This document shows, piece by piece, positions 20,877 through 31,737 of a DNA stretch of 64,000 nucleotides. Made by a program: the position numbers and the translations under genes. Under the pieces are notes generated by a model, which was given only the letters and a program-made list of their open reading frames with translations, did no database searches and was not told where the DNA came from. The first letter of the stretch is position 1; every line of letters starts with the position of its first letter. Source of the DNA: Pyrenochaeta sp. MPI-SDFR-AT-0127 (lineage: Eukaryota > Ascomycota > Dothideomycetes > Pleosporales > Cucurbitariaceae); contig JAGTJM010000058.1 in assembly GCA_020747015.1 (NCBI GenBank), positions 150,520-214,519 on the forward strand, given 5' to 3'.

Positions 20877-23800
20877 ATGGTGTCTTTGACACTTGGAGGT
20901 GCCATCGCCTCGGCGATGGCCCTCACATCGATCTTTATGCCACTCGCTGCAGCTCAGTCACTTCCTAATCTTCGCATCCTGCCTCTCGGCGACTCTATCA
21001 CTAAGGGCGCTAGTTCTTCTGACAAGTGTGGTTACCGGAAACGACTTCGTCAAAAGCTTATCAACTATGGCATCGACTCGGAAGTCAATGTCGACATGAT
21101 TGGCAGTGAGACTTACGGAGACATGGCAGACAATAGCCATGAAGGCCACAGCGGAAAATATCTAGGCGATATAAACACCTACTGGCAACTTTCCATTCGG
21201 GCGCGCCCTAATGTGGTGCTTATCCACGCAGGAACAAACAACATGGACCTAAATGTCGACGTCGACCAAGCCCCAAGCATAATGGAATCTATCATTGATG
21301 GAGTGTTTGACAACGCACCAGATGCCGTCATTCTCGTGGCCCCGGTTATCTGGGCTAACGATGCTGCTATGCAGGCGCGTACTGATACCTTCAATCAGCG
21401 TCTTGACGGGATCATCAACGCAAAACAGAAAGCAGGAAAACACATCCTCTCGGCTCCCATTGGGATTGGATTGTCCGACCTAGCCGACAAGAAACACCCC
21501 AATGACGCCGGGTACGAGAAGATGGCTAAAGCTTGGTTTACATGGATCCTCGACGCCCACGATCGTGGTTGGTTAAAGTCACCTGTGAATGTGAATGCCA
21601 ACGAATTACCTGGTATGGGGCTAGGCACCGGGACCGGGACCGGCAGTGGAGACGGATCAGCCGCACTTGATATCTGCGAGAACGGCATCTGGACCAAGAA
21701 GGGCACTATTTTCGAGGGCTTTCGCACCTGGGAAGAAGTCGGTACTATTGTCGGGCCAGTCGAAAATGGCCGTCGGGACAAGGTCATCCTGGCGGATCTC
21801 AATAATGATGGCATTGCGGACTACATCCTGGCCGATGACGACGGCACGGTCCGAGCATGGCTGAACGATGGCAGACCCGACAGGTGGGTAAGCCTAGGGA
21901 AAGTCAACCCTCCCTGGTCCACAATCAAGGGAGAAATGATACGTTTTGCAGATGTCGATAACGACGGCAAGGCCGATCTTATTGCCCTGTATCCAGACGG
22001 TGCCGCAAAGGTGTGGAAGAATGTTGATAACGGGCGGAAGTTCGAATCCCTCGATTCGAAGTGGGCTACAGGGTTGGAATCGCGCGACAAGATTCGGATT
22101 CTAGACATGGATGGCGACGGGTATGCCGACTATGTAGTTCTTTATGCAGGAGGTGCAGTCAAATGGGCTCGCAATACTCATAATAACGGTAAAGATACCA
22201 GTAAGCGGAACTGGGAGCAGGCCGAAACTATAGCTCCAGGCCCGGCCAATATGCCTGCGGGTCGCGCTCGGCTTCACGATTTGGACGGAGATGGAAGGGC
22301 CGGTAAGTTTACACATTTCCAAAAAAGATTTTGGTAGGCCTAGACCTAATTTTCATCGTAGACTATCTTATCGTCTACGAGGGTGGCGCCGTGAAAGCCC
22401 TCCGGAACACTGGTAACCTGAACGACGGCGGAACGGGCCAGCGCAATTTCGATGACTTGGGCACCATTGCGCCCGGTGTCTCGGGAGTCACTGGCGATAT
22501 GATCAGGTTTGCAGATATGGATGGTGATGGTCTGGCGGACTTCTTAGCGGTGGCTGACGATGGAAGCATTCGCATGTGGAAGAATTTAGGCATCGTCGGT
22601 ACCAAAGGCGCAAGCATGAGGTTTGCCGACCTTGATGGTGACGGCAAAGCGGATATAATATCAGTCGACGCCAGAGGAAGAGCCCGGGCGTGGCTGAACA
22701 AGGGTTCTGGAGCCTGGGATGATATCGGCAATATTGCACCTGGACTGGACGAGGATCTCTCAGCTGCAGAGATCGAGTTTGTTGATGTCAATGGCGACAA
22801 TCTTGCCGATTATCTCGTCGTCTATGGCGATGGAGCTGTCAAGGCATACCTCAATAATGGCAACATTCCTGAAAAAACTAAAGATCGCATCTGGAAGCAA
22901 GGTGTGGTCATTTCCTCAGGCGTTGGCGAGCCAGGCCGCAATATCAGGTTTGCTGACTTGAACGGGGATGGGTATGCCGACTACCTGGTGGTGTTTGATG
23001 ATGGCGCGGTTGATTGTTACCTCAATAAGAAAAACATTCCACCTACAAACGGCGGTCGGATTTGGGAAGAGAAGAAAAGGGTGGCGACAGGCGTCGGCGA
23101 GGTTGGCAGTAAGGTGCGCTTCGCAGACCTCACCGGTGATGGTAAAGCGGAATACATCGTTCAGTACCTTGGCGGCGCAGCAATTGCGTATAACAATACC
23201 GGCAATATTCCCGATGTGGGCAAGGCGAGAAATTGGGAGGATATGGGCACGGTGGCTCTCGGCGTCAGTCCTCAGGGGCCTGTCCGCTACGCAGACATCA
23301 GTGGAGACGGCAAGGCAGACTATCTAGTCGTCTTTGGTGGTGGCTCTGTGAACGCGTACGTTAACTCTTGCGACTGGAAGGCCCCCGTTCAAGACGACAC
23401 TGACCCGACTCAACCTCCCTACATACCGGATCCCGTTTGTGCGAGTACTGTTACTTCTGCTGCGTATCCATCCAAGCCAACCTTTGCAGCGAACGAGAAA
23501 CCTGTGGAAGGGGAATCGTACTTCTACATTATGGAAAATTGCTATGAAGATACAAGAGTTGACAAGAACCAAGGATATAAGAACAGGGCCGATTTTTACA
23601 AGAGGGCGTATAAAGACGCGGTGTTGCTTGCTAGCCAGACTCAGGACTGGCCACTTCGCGGTATTGATGCTTCGGACCTATACTTTGGTAAAGGCTCAGA
23701 GGAGGATAAATACAGTAAAGATATACACGGTCAGCATTGTCCTTTTCGCAATGATGGAATGTTTCTAACGCAACCAGAAAATCTAAGGATGGCTGCCCAT

Positions 23801-24782
23801 TGGGACCAGCCGAAATGGGGATTTGACAACTACATTGTGTTGGGATGTTCTGATTCGCAAAACTTCATGGGTAGTTGTGAATCCAAAATTGGCTCAGATC
23901 CAAGGTGCGCAATGGTTTTCTTTCCTCTATGAAACGCTTAAAAACTGACTGTTCATCCATACAGATCAATTGGGTAAGCTTCCGTCAGAACTTCTATGAA
24001 ATTCACTCAAAAATTCTAGGTGCTACGTCAATAACACCAAATCGTGGTGGTGGAATAAATCTTATGTCTGGTGCTGTGATACATTCTTCAACACTGACAG
24101 TCTGGACGATGTATACGAACAGCGAAAAAACAACGACAAAAACAATCTTGATCTGCGCCAGTTGCAGTCAAGCGGCTCATGGCTTCTCCATGAAATGATG
24201 CATACATTAGAGATAACAGGCACTAAAGGAGAACGAGAGCACAGTAAGTATCGTGGCCCGTCTATCAGATATTCAAACGGCTCGTAGATCTGACTGGAAG
24301 ATACAGTCGTTGACTTGACTTTCGACGGAGCCCGAGGTCGTCGAATATACGGTCCAGTTGATGTCGCGAAGGCTGCACGCGCCTATGGGCCTGAGCGTAC
24401 ACACTTAAACGCAGATAGCTACGCGCAATTTGCCTCCGGTAAGCTTCATTTTCTTCGATTCCTTGACTGAGTCTGACATCCTATGCTCAAAGCACGCTAT
24501 TGGACCAATCGATTTGGCGGCAAAGTTCCCCAGCCATCCGTGAAATCGTCTTCCGTAGACGTAGACTACGTTAGCAGCATTGGTGACGCTAGTGTCAACC
24601 ACTACGACACATGCTTCAGCCCACCCAAAGACTTCGACTGCGATTGTGGCGAAAGTGGATGCTCCGACACTTCGGCGCCGTGTTGCGCAAATGGATCTTG
24701 CCAGTGCCACTGCGATGAGAGTGGATGCGGGCCGACCGACCCAGCTTGTTGTGCCTCGGGAACGTGCAAATGGGGTTCTTAA
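20877..24782 (+). CDS. Secreted SGNH esterase - FG-GAP repeat - HExxH metalloprotease fusion
   Basis: Exons 20877-22302, 22362-23904, (23965-23973), 24020-24243, 24307-24438 and 24493-24782 join in frame to about 1,207 aa. A signal peptide covers residues 1-26. Residues 30-230 are an SGNH hydrolase: GDSIT (catalytic Ser), GTNN, and DKKHPND (catalytic Asp and His). A GTGTGTGSGDG linker follows. Residues ~290-840 hold ten FG-GAP/VCBS-like calcium motifs (DLNNDGIAD, DVDNDGKAD, DMDGDGYAD and so on), predicted as a beta-propeller. Next is a protease-like domain with LLHEMMHTLEITG (HExxH near residue 1050) and NADSYAQFA, the pattern of deuterolysin-like (M35, aspzincin) enzymes. The tail has 16 or so cysteines in CDCGESGC/CHCDESGC repeats. 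The exon of only 9 nt is optional: skipping it keeps the frame. SGNH plus FG-GAP is known in fungi; the protease fusion is the odd part. Substrates are unknown. Confidence 0.85.
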
Positions 24783-26272
24783 GCTGGCTTTAAATGCAGT
24801 CGACGAGGGCCAACATGAAACTTAACAGGCTTAATATACCTGTTACAAGGCAGCCCTTCAGGAATACAAAGATCAATAAAAGATGTTGGGACTCTTCACA
24901 TTTCCAGAGTCAATGTCGCTAGAAGCTTAGAGAATCAGCTTATCGAAGAGGTCTGGCACCAGGTCTCTATCTCTCTACCAGTCGAGCAGTTGATGACCAC
25001 CAAGCAAACTACATGTTAAGTCCAGGAGTTGAAACATTTCTAGCACAGGTGATTATGTGAAAATGACATGAATTTGCAAAGGAGGCGTTGGATGCGCGGA
25101 AGTAACTAGCTATAGTACGGAATCTGTTCATGATTATAGCAAGCATTACGGTGTAGACTAACCTCTCGTAGTGTAGGTTCGAGCCCCCCTTGAGATTGTC
25201 GACGCCAGGGGCTGTTTGTACCTCGAGGAAGGGAGTCATAGTCCTTGGCTGCCTGTGAGTGCAGGCTAGGAAATGTTAAAAAATGGAGACATCCGGTAGT
25301 TGTACCTTCCTCCTGATTTGGAGTGGAAGCCGATAACTCATTCTCAACAAATGTTCCCCTGAAAGAGCAGGGAGATTCGACAAGCATGCAGCGGCTGTCC
25401 TCGCTGATCTTGGTTACCACTTTGACGATCTCAGCCTAGCTAGTCAGAGACTCCATCCGGCAACCACCTATGCTGCCAACCTTTCTCATGCCTGTCGCTG
25501 GTGATTGCCCTAGCAAACTTTACCGTTACCCTCACCAGGGGTTTTATGCAATGTTCTTATTTTTTTTGTCTTGATGCCGAACGAGCTTGTCACGAAGCTC
25601 TCAAATTCTTTACACTTGGTTGCGTGCGCGTTGCAATATTTCTCGCTCCCTAGTATGCTAAGCGCACGCAGCGAAAACTCTCTGCAAGAATCATGCCATA
25701 AAGTTTCGAGACTGCATTACCTGACGAGTCTTGTCGCACGGCATCAGGAATTGCCATGCTTACTGCACAAAACAAAGAGCGCTAGGCCGAATTGGCTCAA
25801 GCAATAGCGAAAGTGCCGCGGTGAACAAACACCAACGACCGGAAGTTGAGGACGCGAGGCGACAGGAATGTGAAGATTGCATATCGTCTTCCAAATCGCA
25901 TAAAGCTGGTGCATATATGCTCCGCTCGCCACAATGTTCAGCCCCACGGGATTGCTCCCCCTGCGTCATGCCGTTTGCGTGTTTCATGTTCCGCGATAAA
26001 CCCTGAAGCTTCGCCAAGATCCCTAAGACGTCGCTGAGACTTCACTGTGACTTGGCTGAGGCTTGACATAGCCGACAGCTGGACGTCACTTCTCTACTTG
26101 GATGCTTGATAATGTTAGGCTTGCGCGGCCGTTGCGCGTACGGCAATGTGGCGAAAGGGGCAAGAAAAGGGGCTTGGAATATGGGACTACGGCGATACTT
26201 CTGAATAGTAGGAAGCGGCTCAATGACCAAAGGAAGCTGTAAAAGCAGAGAAACAAACAAGGTTCACATTCT
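24783..26272. other. Gene-free stretch after the fusion gene
   Basis: Short frames only. A 'GGTTCGAGCC' string near 25178 resembles a tRNA T-arm, but no cloverleaf forms around it. No gene supported. Confidence 0.35.
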
Positions 26273-26296
26273 GAGAGAGAGAGAGAGAGAGAGAGA
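26273..26296 (+). repeat. (GA)12 microsatellite
   Basis: Twelve uninterrupted GA units, followed by AAAG. It is non-coding. Confidence 0.95.
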
Positions 26297-26385
26297 AAAG
26301 TTAATCACGTAGTTGTACATTGAATTCTATAATTCTCAAAAGTGGCTGCTGATCAGCGCACCAGTCCCAGTAGCCAAAAACTCCT

Positions 26386-26590
26386 CATCTTCCGGTCCTC
26401 GTAGAGGATCCTGCCGATGTACGCCTCATCTTCCGGCCCTCATTGAGGATCCTGCTGATGTTTATCCCATCTTCCGGTCCTCATTGAGGATCCTGCCGAT
26501 GTTCGCACCATCTTCCGGTCCTCATGGAGGATCCTGCCGATGTTCGCTTCATCTTCCGGCCCTCGTCGAGGATCCTGCTGATGTCGCTGA
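26386..26590 (+). repeat. 41-bp minisatellite, five copies
   Basis: The string CATCTTCCGG recurs at 26386, 26427, 26468, 26509 and 26550, so the period is exactly 41 bp. Each unit contains a near-palindrome of the form GGTCCTCATTGAGGATCC that could form a hairpin. The period is not a multiple of three, and the open frame running through it is an accident. Units differ by a few substitutions, mostly in the hairpin loop and the last few bases. Confidence 0.9.
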
Positions 26591-26710
26591 AAGAAAAACG
26601 CACTGAACAAAACATGACTTGGTCGTCTAATATTGTCACCTCCGCTCATTCCCCCACCCGTGTACGTTGAAAAAGCAATCGTCAAACTCCGTCTCTTTCA
26701 TGGGTATGAA

Positions 26711-27346
26711 TTATACTTCAGTGATGGCGACAAGGGTCATCTTTGGTGCCTCATCTTCGGCAACAACCTCGCCGCGCTTTTCCTTCTTCTCGGTAGCGCC
26801 AGCGGCGGCTGAGTCCTTGGGAACATTGACACCCGGGTGGACAAGGATACCAATACCAGCATGCTCGGTACCGAGCTCGACCTTAGGCTGGTCCTTCATG
26901 GCCTCGCGTGCGTAGCTGAGAGCGGCCTGGAAGCCTTGGAGATCACGCTTGATCCAATCCATAGCGGCCTCGACGGCGACCATCTGGGATTCAGCCGGGG
27001 CCGGAGCGCGCTTTCCAAGAAGTGAATCGAGGAGACTTCGGCGGAAGTTTGGGGCTCGTTTTGCTGCTTCTCCTTCAGCTGGTTGTTCTTGATTTTGCTC
27101 GCCCTCAGCCGCTGGTTGTTCGGCGGCGGGCTGTTCTTGCTGACCTGCTTGTTGGCCTTCGCCGTTGGCGTTTTGCGCAGCGCCCGATGCGAGCGTTGCC
27201 ATCAGCTGTGAAGCTGATTCTGTAGATCCGAGTGAAATTTCACCATCACCGACTACCAAGGCCGGAGAGTAGGCGCCCAAGTTGATGTTAAGGGGAACGG
27301 CAGCGACGGATGCGACAAGCGCGAGGAGGACGTGTTGAGGAAGCAT
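26711..27346 (-). CDS. Small secreted protein with Kex2-type sites
   Basis: From ATG 27346 the frame gives 211 aa with no intron. MLPQHVLLALVASVAAVPL is a clear signal peptide. A Gln/Glu/Ala-rich middle (GQQAGQQEQPAAEQPAAEG) is followed by two Lys-Arg sites (EAAKRAPNFRR and LLGKRAPAPAE) that Kex2 could cleave, and a helical C-terminal domain (AVEAAMDWIKRDLQGFQAAL). There are no cysteines in the mature part. I do not recognise a named family. It could be a propeptide-processed secreted protein or an effector. An in-frame extension upstream to 27469 lacks a signal peptide at its start and looks like 5' UTR. Confidence 0.7.
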   Translation of the reverse strand: MLPQHVLLALVASVAAVPLNINLGAYSPALVVGDGEISLGSTESASQLMATLASGAAQNANGEGQQAGQQEQPAAEQPAAEGEQNQEQPAEGEAAKRAPNFRRSLLDSLLGKRAPAPAESQMVAVEAAMDWIKRDLQGFQAALSYAREAMKDQPKVELGTEHAGIGILVHPGVNVPKDSAAAGATEKKEKRGEVVAEDEAPKMTLVAITEV

Positions 27347-29362
27347 GTTGTTTGTTGTGGTAGATTTAATCTTACGATTGAAGGATTGAGAAGCTGTGGC
27401 TTGCGGAAAGATAAAAGTCAATGTAAAATACGTGATTTGTTTGAATGAAATAAGCGATAGAAGTCGCACGGCGACAAAAAGAACAAGTTGCTTTGTGAGG
27501 AAGTGAAGTGAGTGGCCTGACTGGAGACTTGGAGAAGTGGGTTGAACATCTTTTTATACGCACTACAGCATGATCAAAAGCCGTGATATCGCAGGCCCAG
27601 ATCGTGAATTTCGCCAAGATGAGCCCACTGTTTTGAGTAGGGTTGAAACTTCTTTGAAGCCGTGCCAAGAATCCGAAGCATAGCATGGCAGCCCTGGCGG
27701 AGCTTTGCTTTTCGAGGCTCGTCGCCAAGCCCTTCCCGCTGTTTGATATCGGCTCGAAACTTCTGTGACGCGGAGCCAAGGGGCATTAAGCGTGGTATAC
27801 GATGCTAGATCAGGAAGAAGCCACAAGGAGATGCGACACAATGTGGGTCAATGGCCGCGGTCTCGAGTGGTCGACGCCTTAGACAGTACCGTGGATTGGG
27901 TCCTGATCAGGCAGCCTGACTTGTCGTACATGGTTGGCTCTGGAGAGCAAGCCAACTACAGGATAGTTTGCAAGATGATCCTAGGTATGAACCAGCGGGA
28001 GGCAGCCACTATTTTGCGGCGGACCGCATGCCGTTTTCCTCCAGCAACAACCATGTACTATATGCTGCTGAGTTACAGTTGCTGGAGACGCCTCTGCAGT
28101 CTTTTACTGCTTTCCAAGACCCGCCCGCAAATCTGGGGAATGACATCTGTAGGAGGAATGCTTAGAAGCCCCAAGCCTGTAGTTGCCCCACGAAGGTGGA
28201 CTCGCCAAGTGCAGCAGGTACAGCGGCGGGTCAGTTGAAGTGGATCTCGCACTGAGGAAAGCAGCGATCGCCGCTTTGTCTGTGTGGATAGGCGAGGCAC
28301 TATCCCATCCCTTGGCTGCGTTTCTCCACAGCGTTCGTCTGGGGCAGCAGCGTTCGAGGGTGACAGTACCAGGTGCGTTAAGCTTCGACCGGAAAAGCCT
28401 CGGTTGCAACAATTGGCGTATTACTTAAGTGGAGGCGCGAATGCTTGAGCGGAACGGAGACTAGGATGGCGGCGCAAGAAACACTGTCTTCGGTTTGAGA
28501 TGCGGTCTGATTTTAGGCATTCAGGCAGCGAATCGTCTTGGCGTTCCCGATTTGGACAAGTACTCGAACAGAGGTGCGACGACTTCACCCTTGACCAGCG
28601 GACAGATCGCTAGGCCTGCGCTCTGCCCGAACGCCAGCTGGGGCGGGACCCCTGACATTTGACAGCATTGCTTGTTATGAGTGGTGGGTGCGCAGACGTA
28701 TGGCTGACACGGGCCAGCTTTTAGCTGTCTCATCGGGCACTCGCCGGCCATCTGACTTTGTTGCATCGTCACCATATTTGCATTGCACCGGAGAAAGGGT
28801 GAGCCATAGTAAGAAACAAGTTACAAGTTCTGATCGGAAAGCGATGGTGAGGCTCTGAGTGTTGCGATGGCGATGGGTGCGAAAAAGCCCAATCGAACAA
28901 ATCGGCGCCAAACGTCTCCGAGGCCCCTTTCCTCCAGACCAGCGACGACGACCTTGGCTACTAGAGCAACACTCCGCAGCACTATCTCTCAGGCCCCCGT
29001 GTAAATGCCCTGGAACACCTCTGCTACACGCGAACTTCTCTTTTTTGCTTCTCCTTCTACCATTACCTTTCACCATTCTCAAATTATCATATCAAATTTC
29101 ATCGCCCAGCCGTACCAAGCACTGTCATTGATACCGATCACCTGGCAGCTGTAAGGTGAGCGTTGGAGTGGAGACATCCCCACTGCCCAGCTGTCTCCCC
29201 GCAAAATCCACTTTTGACCTGTCTCCAAGATGTCGTTCTTCTTAGCAGGAGGTGTGCTCGTGCTTGGAGTCTTGGAGTCTTGGAGGATCGACAAGACTTT
29301 AAGCCCGGCAGCTGCCGAGGCCCCGATGGCCCCTCGTCTCACCCAGCTGTATAAGAAAACAG

Positions 29363-29780
29363 AGGTCAACCTTGAACGTGGACTTATTTTGCTGAGGCTC
29401 ACATTACCGCATAAGATCTAGATTCCGCCCAGAGCTGTGTACGCTCAGGCACAAGCGAATGCCAAAATCGCTACGCAGTCCAAGAAAAGGAAACAAACAA
29501 AGGTCAACCTTGAACCGATCGCAAAGCTCGCATGTTGAACCTCTTGGAGTTTTAATCGCCTGAGGTCTAGATTCACGTCCAATATTGCCTACGATCACGC
29601 GCGAGTGTATGTCGGAGTGCCATGCACATCGAGCAAAGGTCAACCTTGAAAAGAAGGCAAAGATCGTATGTTATACCACGCGGAACCACCACTGCATAAG
29701 ATCCAGGTCTGCACAGTTCTTGGTGGATTCAGGCGTGTGCGTAACGCCAACAGATGCCTTAGAGTCCAAGAATCCTCTCT
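29363..29780 (+). repeat. Three diverged ~137-bp tandem repeats
   Basis: The string AGGTCAACCTTGAA recurs at 29363, 29501 and 29637 (spacing 138 and 136 bp). Other shared pieces keep the same order: CATAAGATC(T/C)AG, TGTGTACG or CGTGTGCGTAACGCC, and AGTCCAAGAA. The copies are strongly diverged, so the duplication is old. No coding frame runs through them. Origin unknown; a transposon fragment is possible. Confidence 0.65.
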
Positions 29781-29809
29781 TTCCTTAGTGCTAGCATTCT
29801 CGTGCTGCT

Positions 29810-29838
29810 CCTGAAGCTCCTGAAGCTCCTGAAGGCCT
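29810..29838 (+). repeat. 9-bp tandem repeat (GCTCCTGAA x3)
   Basis: GCTCCTGAA is repeated three times in a row, followed by GGCCTG. No coding context is visible. Confidence 0.8.
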
Positions 29839-30236
29839 GCATCGTCGCACGTAGAACTAGCCAAGGTCACATGTGAGTGAGAATATTCTCGATGAAAGTG
29901 TGATACAAGGTTTGAGCTGGAACAATGAAGGCGACCATGCGAAAGGGCGTCCGACCAGACCTATGGGGGTCTCTGCGCCTCCCACCACATTTTACGCTTT
30001 CTCGAAGACATCCAACGATCCAATCGTGTCGCATCGAGAAAGAACGAAGTTCTCAATATTTAAAAGAAAATCATTTGAAAAAAATGGGTTTCAATCGTGA
30101 ATCAGAGAGTTGTTGGGGCTGGTGCGGTGTGGAACAAGTTTCGTGTTCCAAACCAAAACTGTCCGCCACCATCACTCGGCTCCATCACAAACACACTCCT
30201 ACCACAACACAGGACAAAAACAGACAACCACAATCT

Positions 30237-30242
30237 AAAAAA
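30237..30242 (-). terminator. Pol III terminator of tRNA-Val
   Basis: Six A residues on the plus strand give a T6 run on the minus strand directly after the tRNA discriminator base, the usual RNA polymerase III stop. Confidence 0.85.
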
Positions 30243-30328
30243 TGACTCAGCCGAGGCTTGAACTCGGGACCTTCAGTGTGCCAACTGCAGTGTTAGACTG
30301 ACGTGATGACCAACTACACCACCGAGCC
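30243..30328 (-). tRNA. tRNA-Val(AAC) with a 12-nt intron
   Basis: On the minus strand the 86-nt sequence folds as a tRNA. The acceptor stem GGCTCGG pairs with CTGAGTC (two G-U), with discriminator A. The D-arm includes GTGTAGTTGGTCATCAC, matching a Pol III A box. The anticodon arm TCAGT-CTAACAC-ACTGA forms only if 12 nt (30279-30290) are removed after base 37, the canonical position for nuclear tRNA introns. The anticodon AAC is at 30292-30294, preceded by T33. The T-arm CCGAG-TTCAAGC-CTCGG is perfect and supplies the B box. A T6 terminator follows. The gene is probably functional and decodes GUU/GUC valine codons. Confidence 0.93.
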
Positions 30329-31233
30329 AATTGTTGTTGTGGATTTATGACAAAAGTTGAATTTAGACAATATACAACCCAACAAGCAATATCTCCTCAA
30401 AGGCTGATTCTTGTAAAAGTCCTATAGTTCGTACAGTTCATTGAATCCTCTTTCAAGATATCTAGAAGGCGTATAAATTTTTTTAGATTGTGTGGGGTTA
30501 GGAACGGAGCCAATCGGTATCCACATAGATCCCACAACCCTCCGCCATAACTTGAAAAATTCATCGCCTTTCATAATTCACACACAACCTGGTGGATATG
30601 GTATATGGAGGGATGGCATGAAAAATTTGAAGTGGATTTCACACATCTTTCATTCCAAAGCATAGATAATCCTCAGCTGAATCCGTTACATGTGGTCGTT
30701 TGAAATATTGTTATCGCCAAACTAAAGCAATGAGTAAACAAAAATCGCTTGATAGAAACACCTCGATCGAGTTACGTGTTTCTTTTATTGTGCTTCAAAT
30801 TCATTGCAGCCGCATTCATGAGCAATGAATGGTCTTGCTCAACCTTGGCTGGAGGCAAGTTTCCTCAGTGCATCGGTGTATACACTCTAGGGTAAAGTTT
30901 AGTCTATGAAGTTGAGAAGTTCCCAAAGGCGTTGCGCATAGATTTGCGCAGTTGAGCAATATGAAAGATATTACAAGAATGATTGTTGTATATGATGGGG
31001 CAAGCAAAGCATAATCTAAAGAGCTCTATGAAGAACTGCTTCACATCTCTGGAATATCAGTCTTCATGACAACGCACAGGAATGGCTAGTTTTCACTTAG
31101 GTATATCGTATTTCATGCCGGTTTTACATATCGCACATGTTAAGTATATCTTACACAGAACTTAAAAGAAGCATCGACTCAGATCCTTCCCTCTCCTCTT
31201 AGGCCCGCTCTTCGTGGGTCGTGTTCTCAGTAT
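30329..31233. other. Gene-free, AT-leaning stretch
   Basis: Short frames only (for example 30816-31007 minus). No gene, RNA or repeat supported. Confidence 0.35.
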
Positions 31234-31737
31234 TCAGAGCCTGGTCTTGTTACCAATTGGAGCCTTGTCCGACCTGGTCTGCTTCGCGCAAGCGGCATTG
31301 GCATTCCCATTACCAGCAGCCTGCGCATTTCCAGCCGCAGCCGCAGTGCTAGCCTGTACACTCGCAGCGCACTGATCTATGTCTCATGTCAGCCTTTGGT
31401 TCCTCTACTTGTTCTTCGCATTTCACATACCTTTCTGGGTCGAGCAGGCACTAACGCTCACAATAGCACATCCTCCATTCGCGGCATCCGCGCAAGCGTT
31501 GAACTGCTGGTCGCAGCTCCTCTGCAAAGCAGCACCGATATTGACGAAGGTGTCACCCTTCACTTGAAATGGGCGCTTGGCATCCCCAGAGTTCACAACG
31601 GGAGTGGCCTCGATACCACCAAGGGCTTTGACGAATGTCTGGAGGTTTCCTCCAGTCTGGCGGCGCACAAATGGCGAATACGTGGGAGCGCTAAGAGCAG
31701 CGGCGATGAGAGAAGCGATGATGAGTGTGGACTTCAT
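31234..31737 (-). CDS. Small secreted cysteine-containing protein
   Basis: Two exons, 31737-31431 and 31376-31234, around a 54-nt intron (GTATGT...ACATAG) join in frame to 149 aa. A signal peptide (MKSTLIIASLIAAALSAPTY) is followed by a dibasic site (FVRRQ), a globular part (TFVKALGGIEATPVVNSGDA) and six cysteines in CDQQFNAC, GGC, SAC, DQC and AAC contexts. The C-terminal tail is Ala/Asn/Gly-rich (AAAGNAQAAGNGNANAAC) and basic. The pattern matches small secreted proteins common in Dothideomycetes; some homologues are expressed in the host, but no function can be given. The Cys pairs suggest three disulfides. Confidence 0.82.

Larger units (their letters stand above)
27347..30242. other. Gene-poor interval with diverged repeats
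   Basis: No protein gene can be supported. Frames such as 27765-28238 (+) and 28675-29082 (-) lack domains and splice signals. Repeats lie at 29363-29780 and 29810-29838. Confidence 0.35.

Noticed and set aside
21395..22800. Open frames on the minus strand under the SGNH/FG-GAP gene
   Set aside because: They mirror the repeated Asp/Gly codons of the sense gene and have no domains.
25165..25200. GGTTCGAGCC string like a tRNA T-arm
   Set aside because: The flanking bases do not form a T-stem and there is no A box or acceptor stem within tRNA distance.
26386..26590. Possible CRISPR array from the regular 41-bp spacing
   Set aside because: The units are contiguous with no unique spacers and the DNA is fungal; it is a minisatellite.
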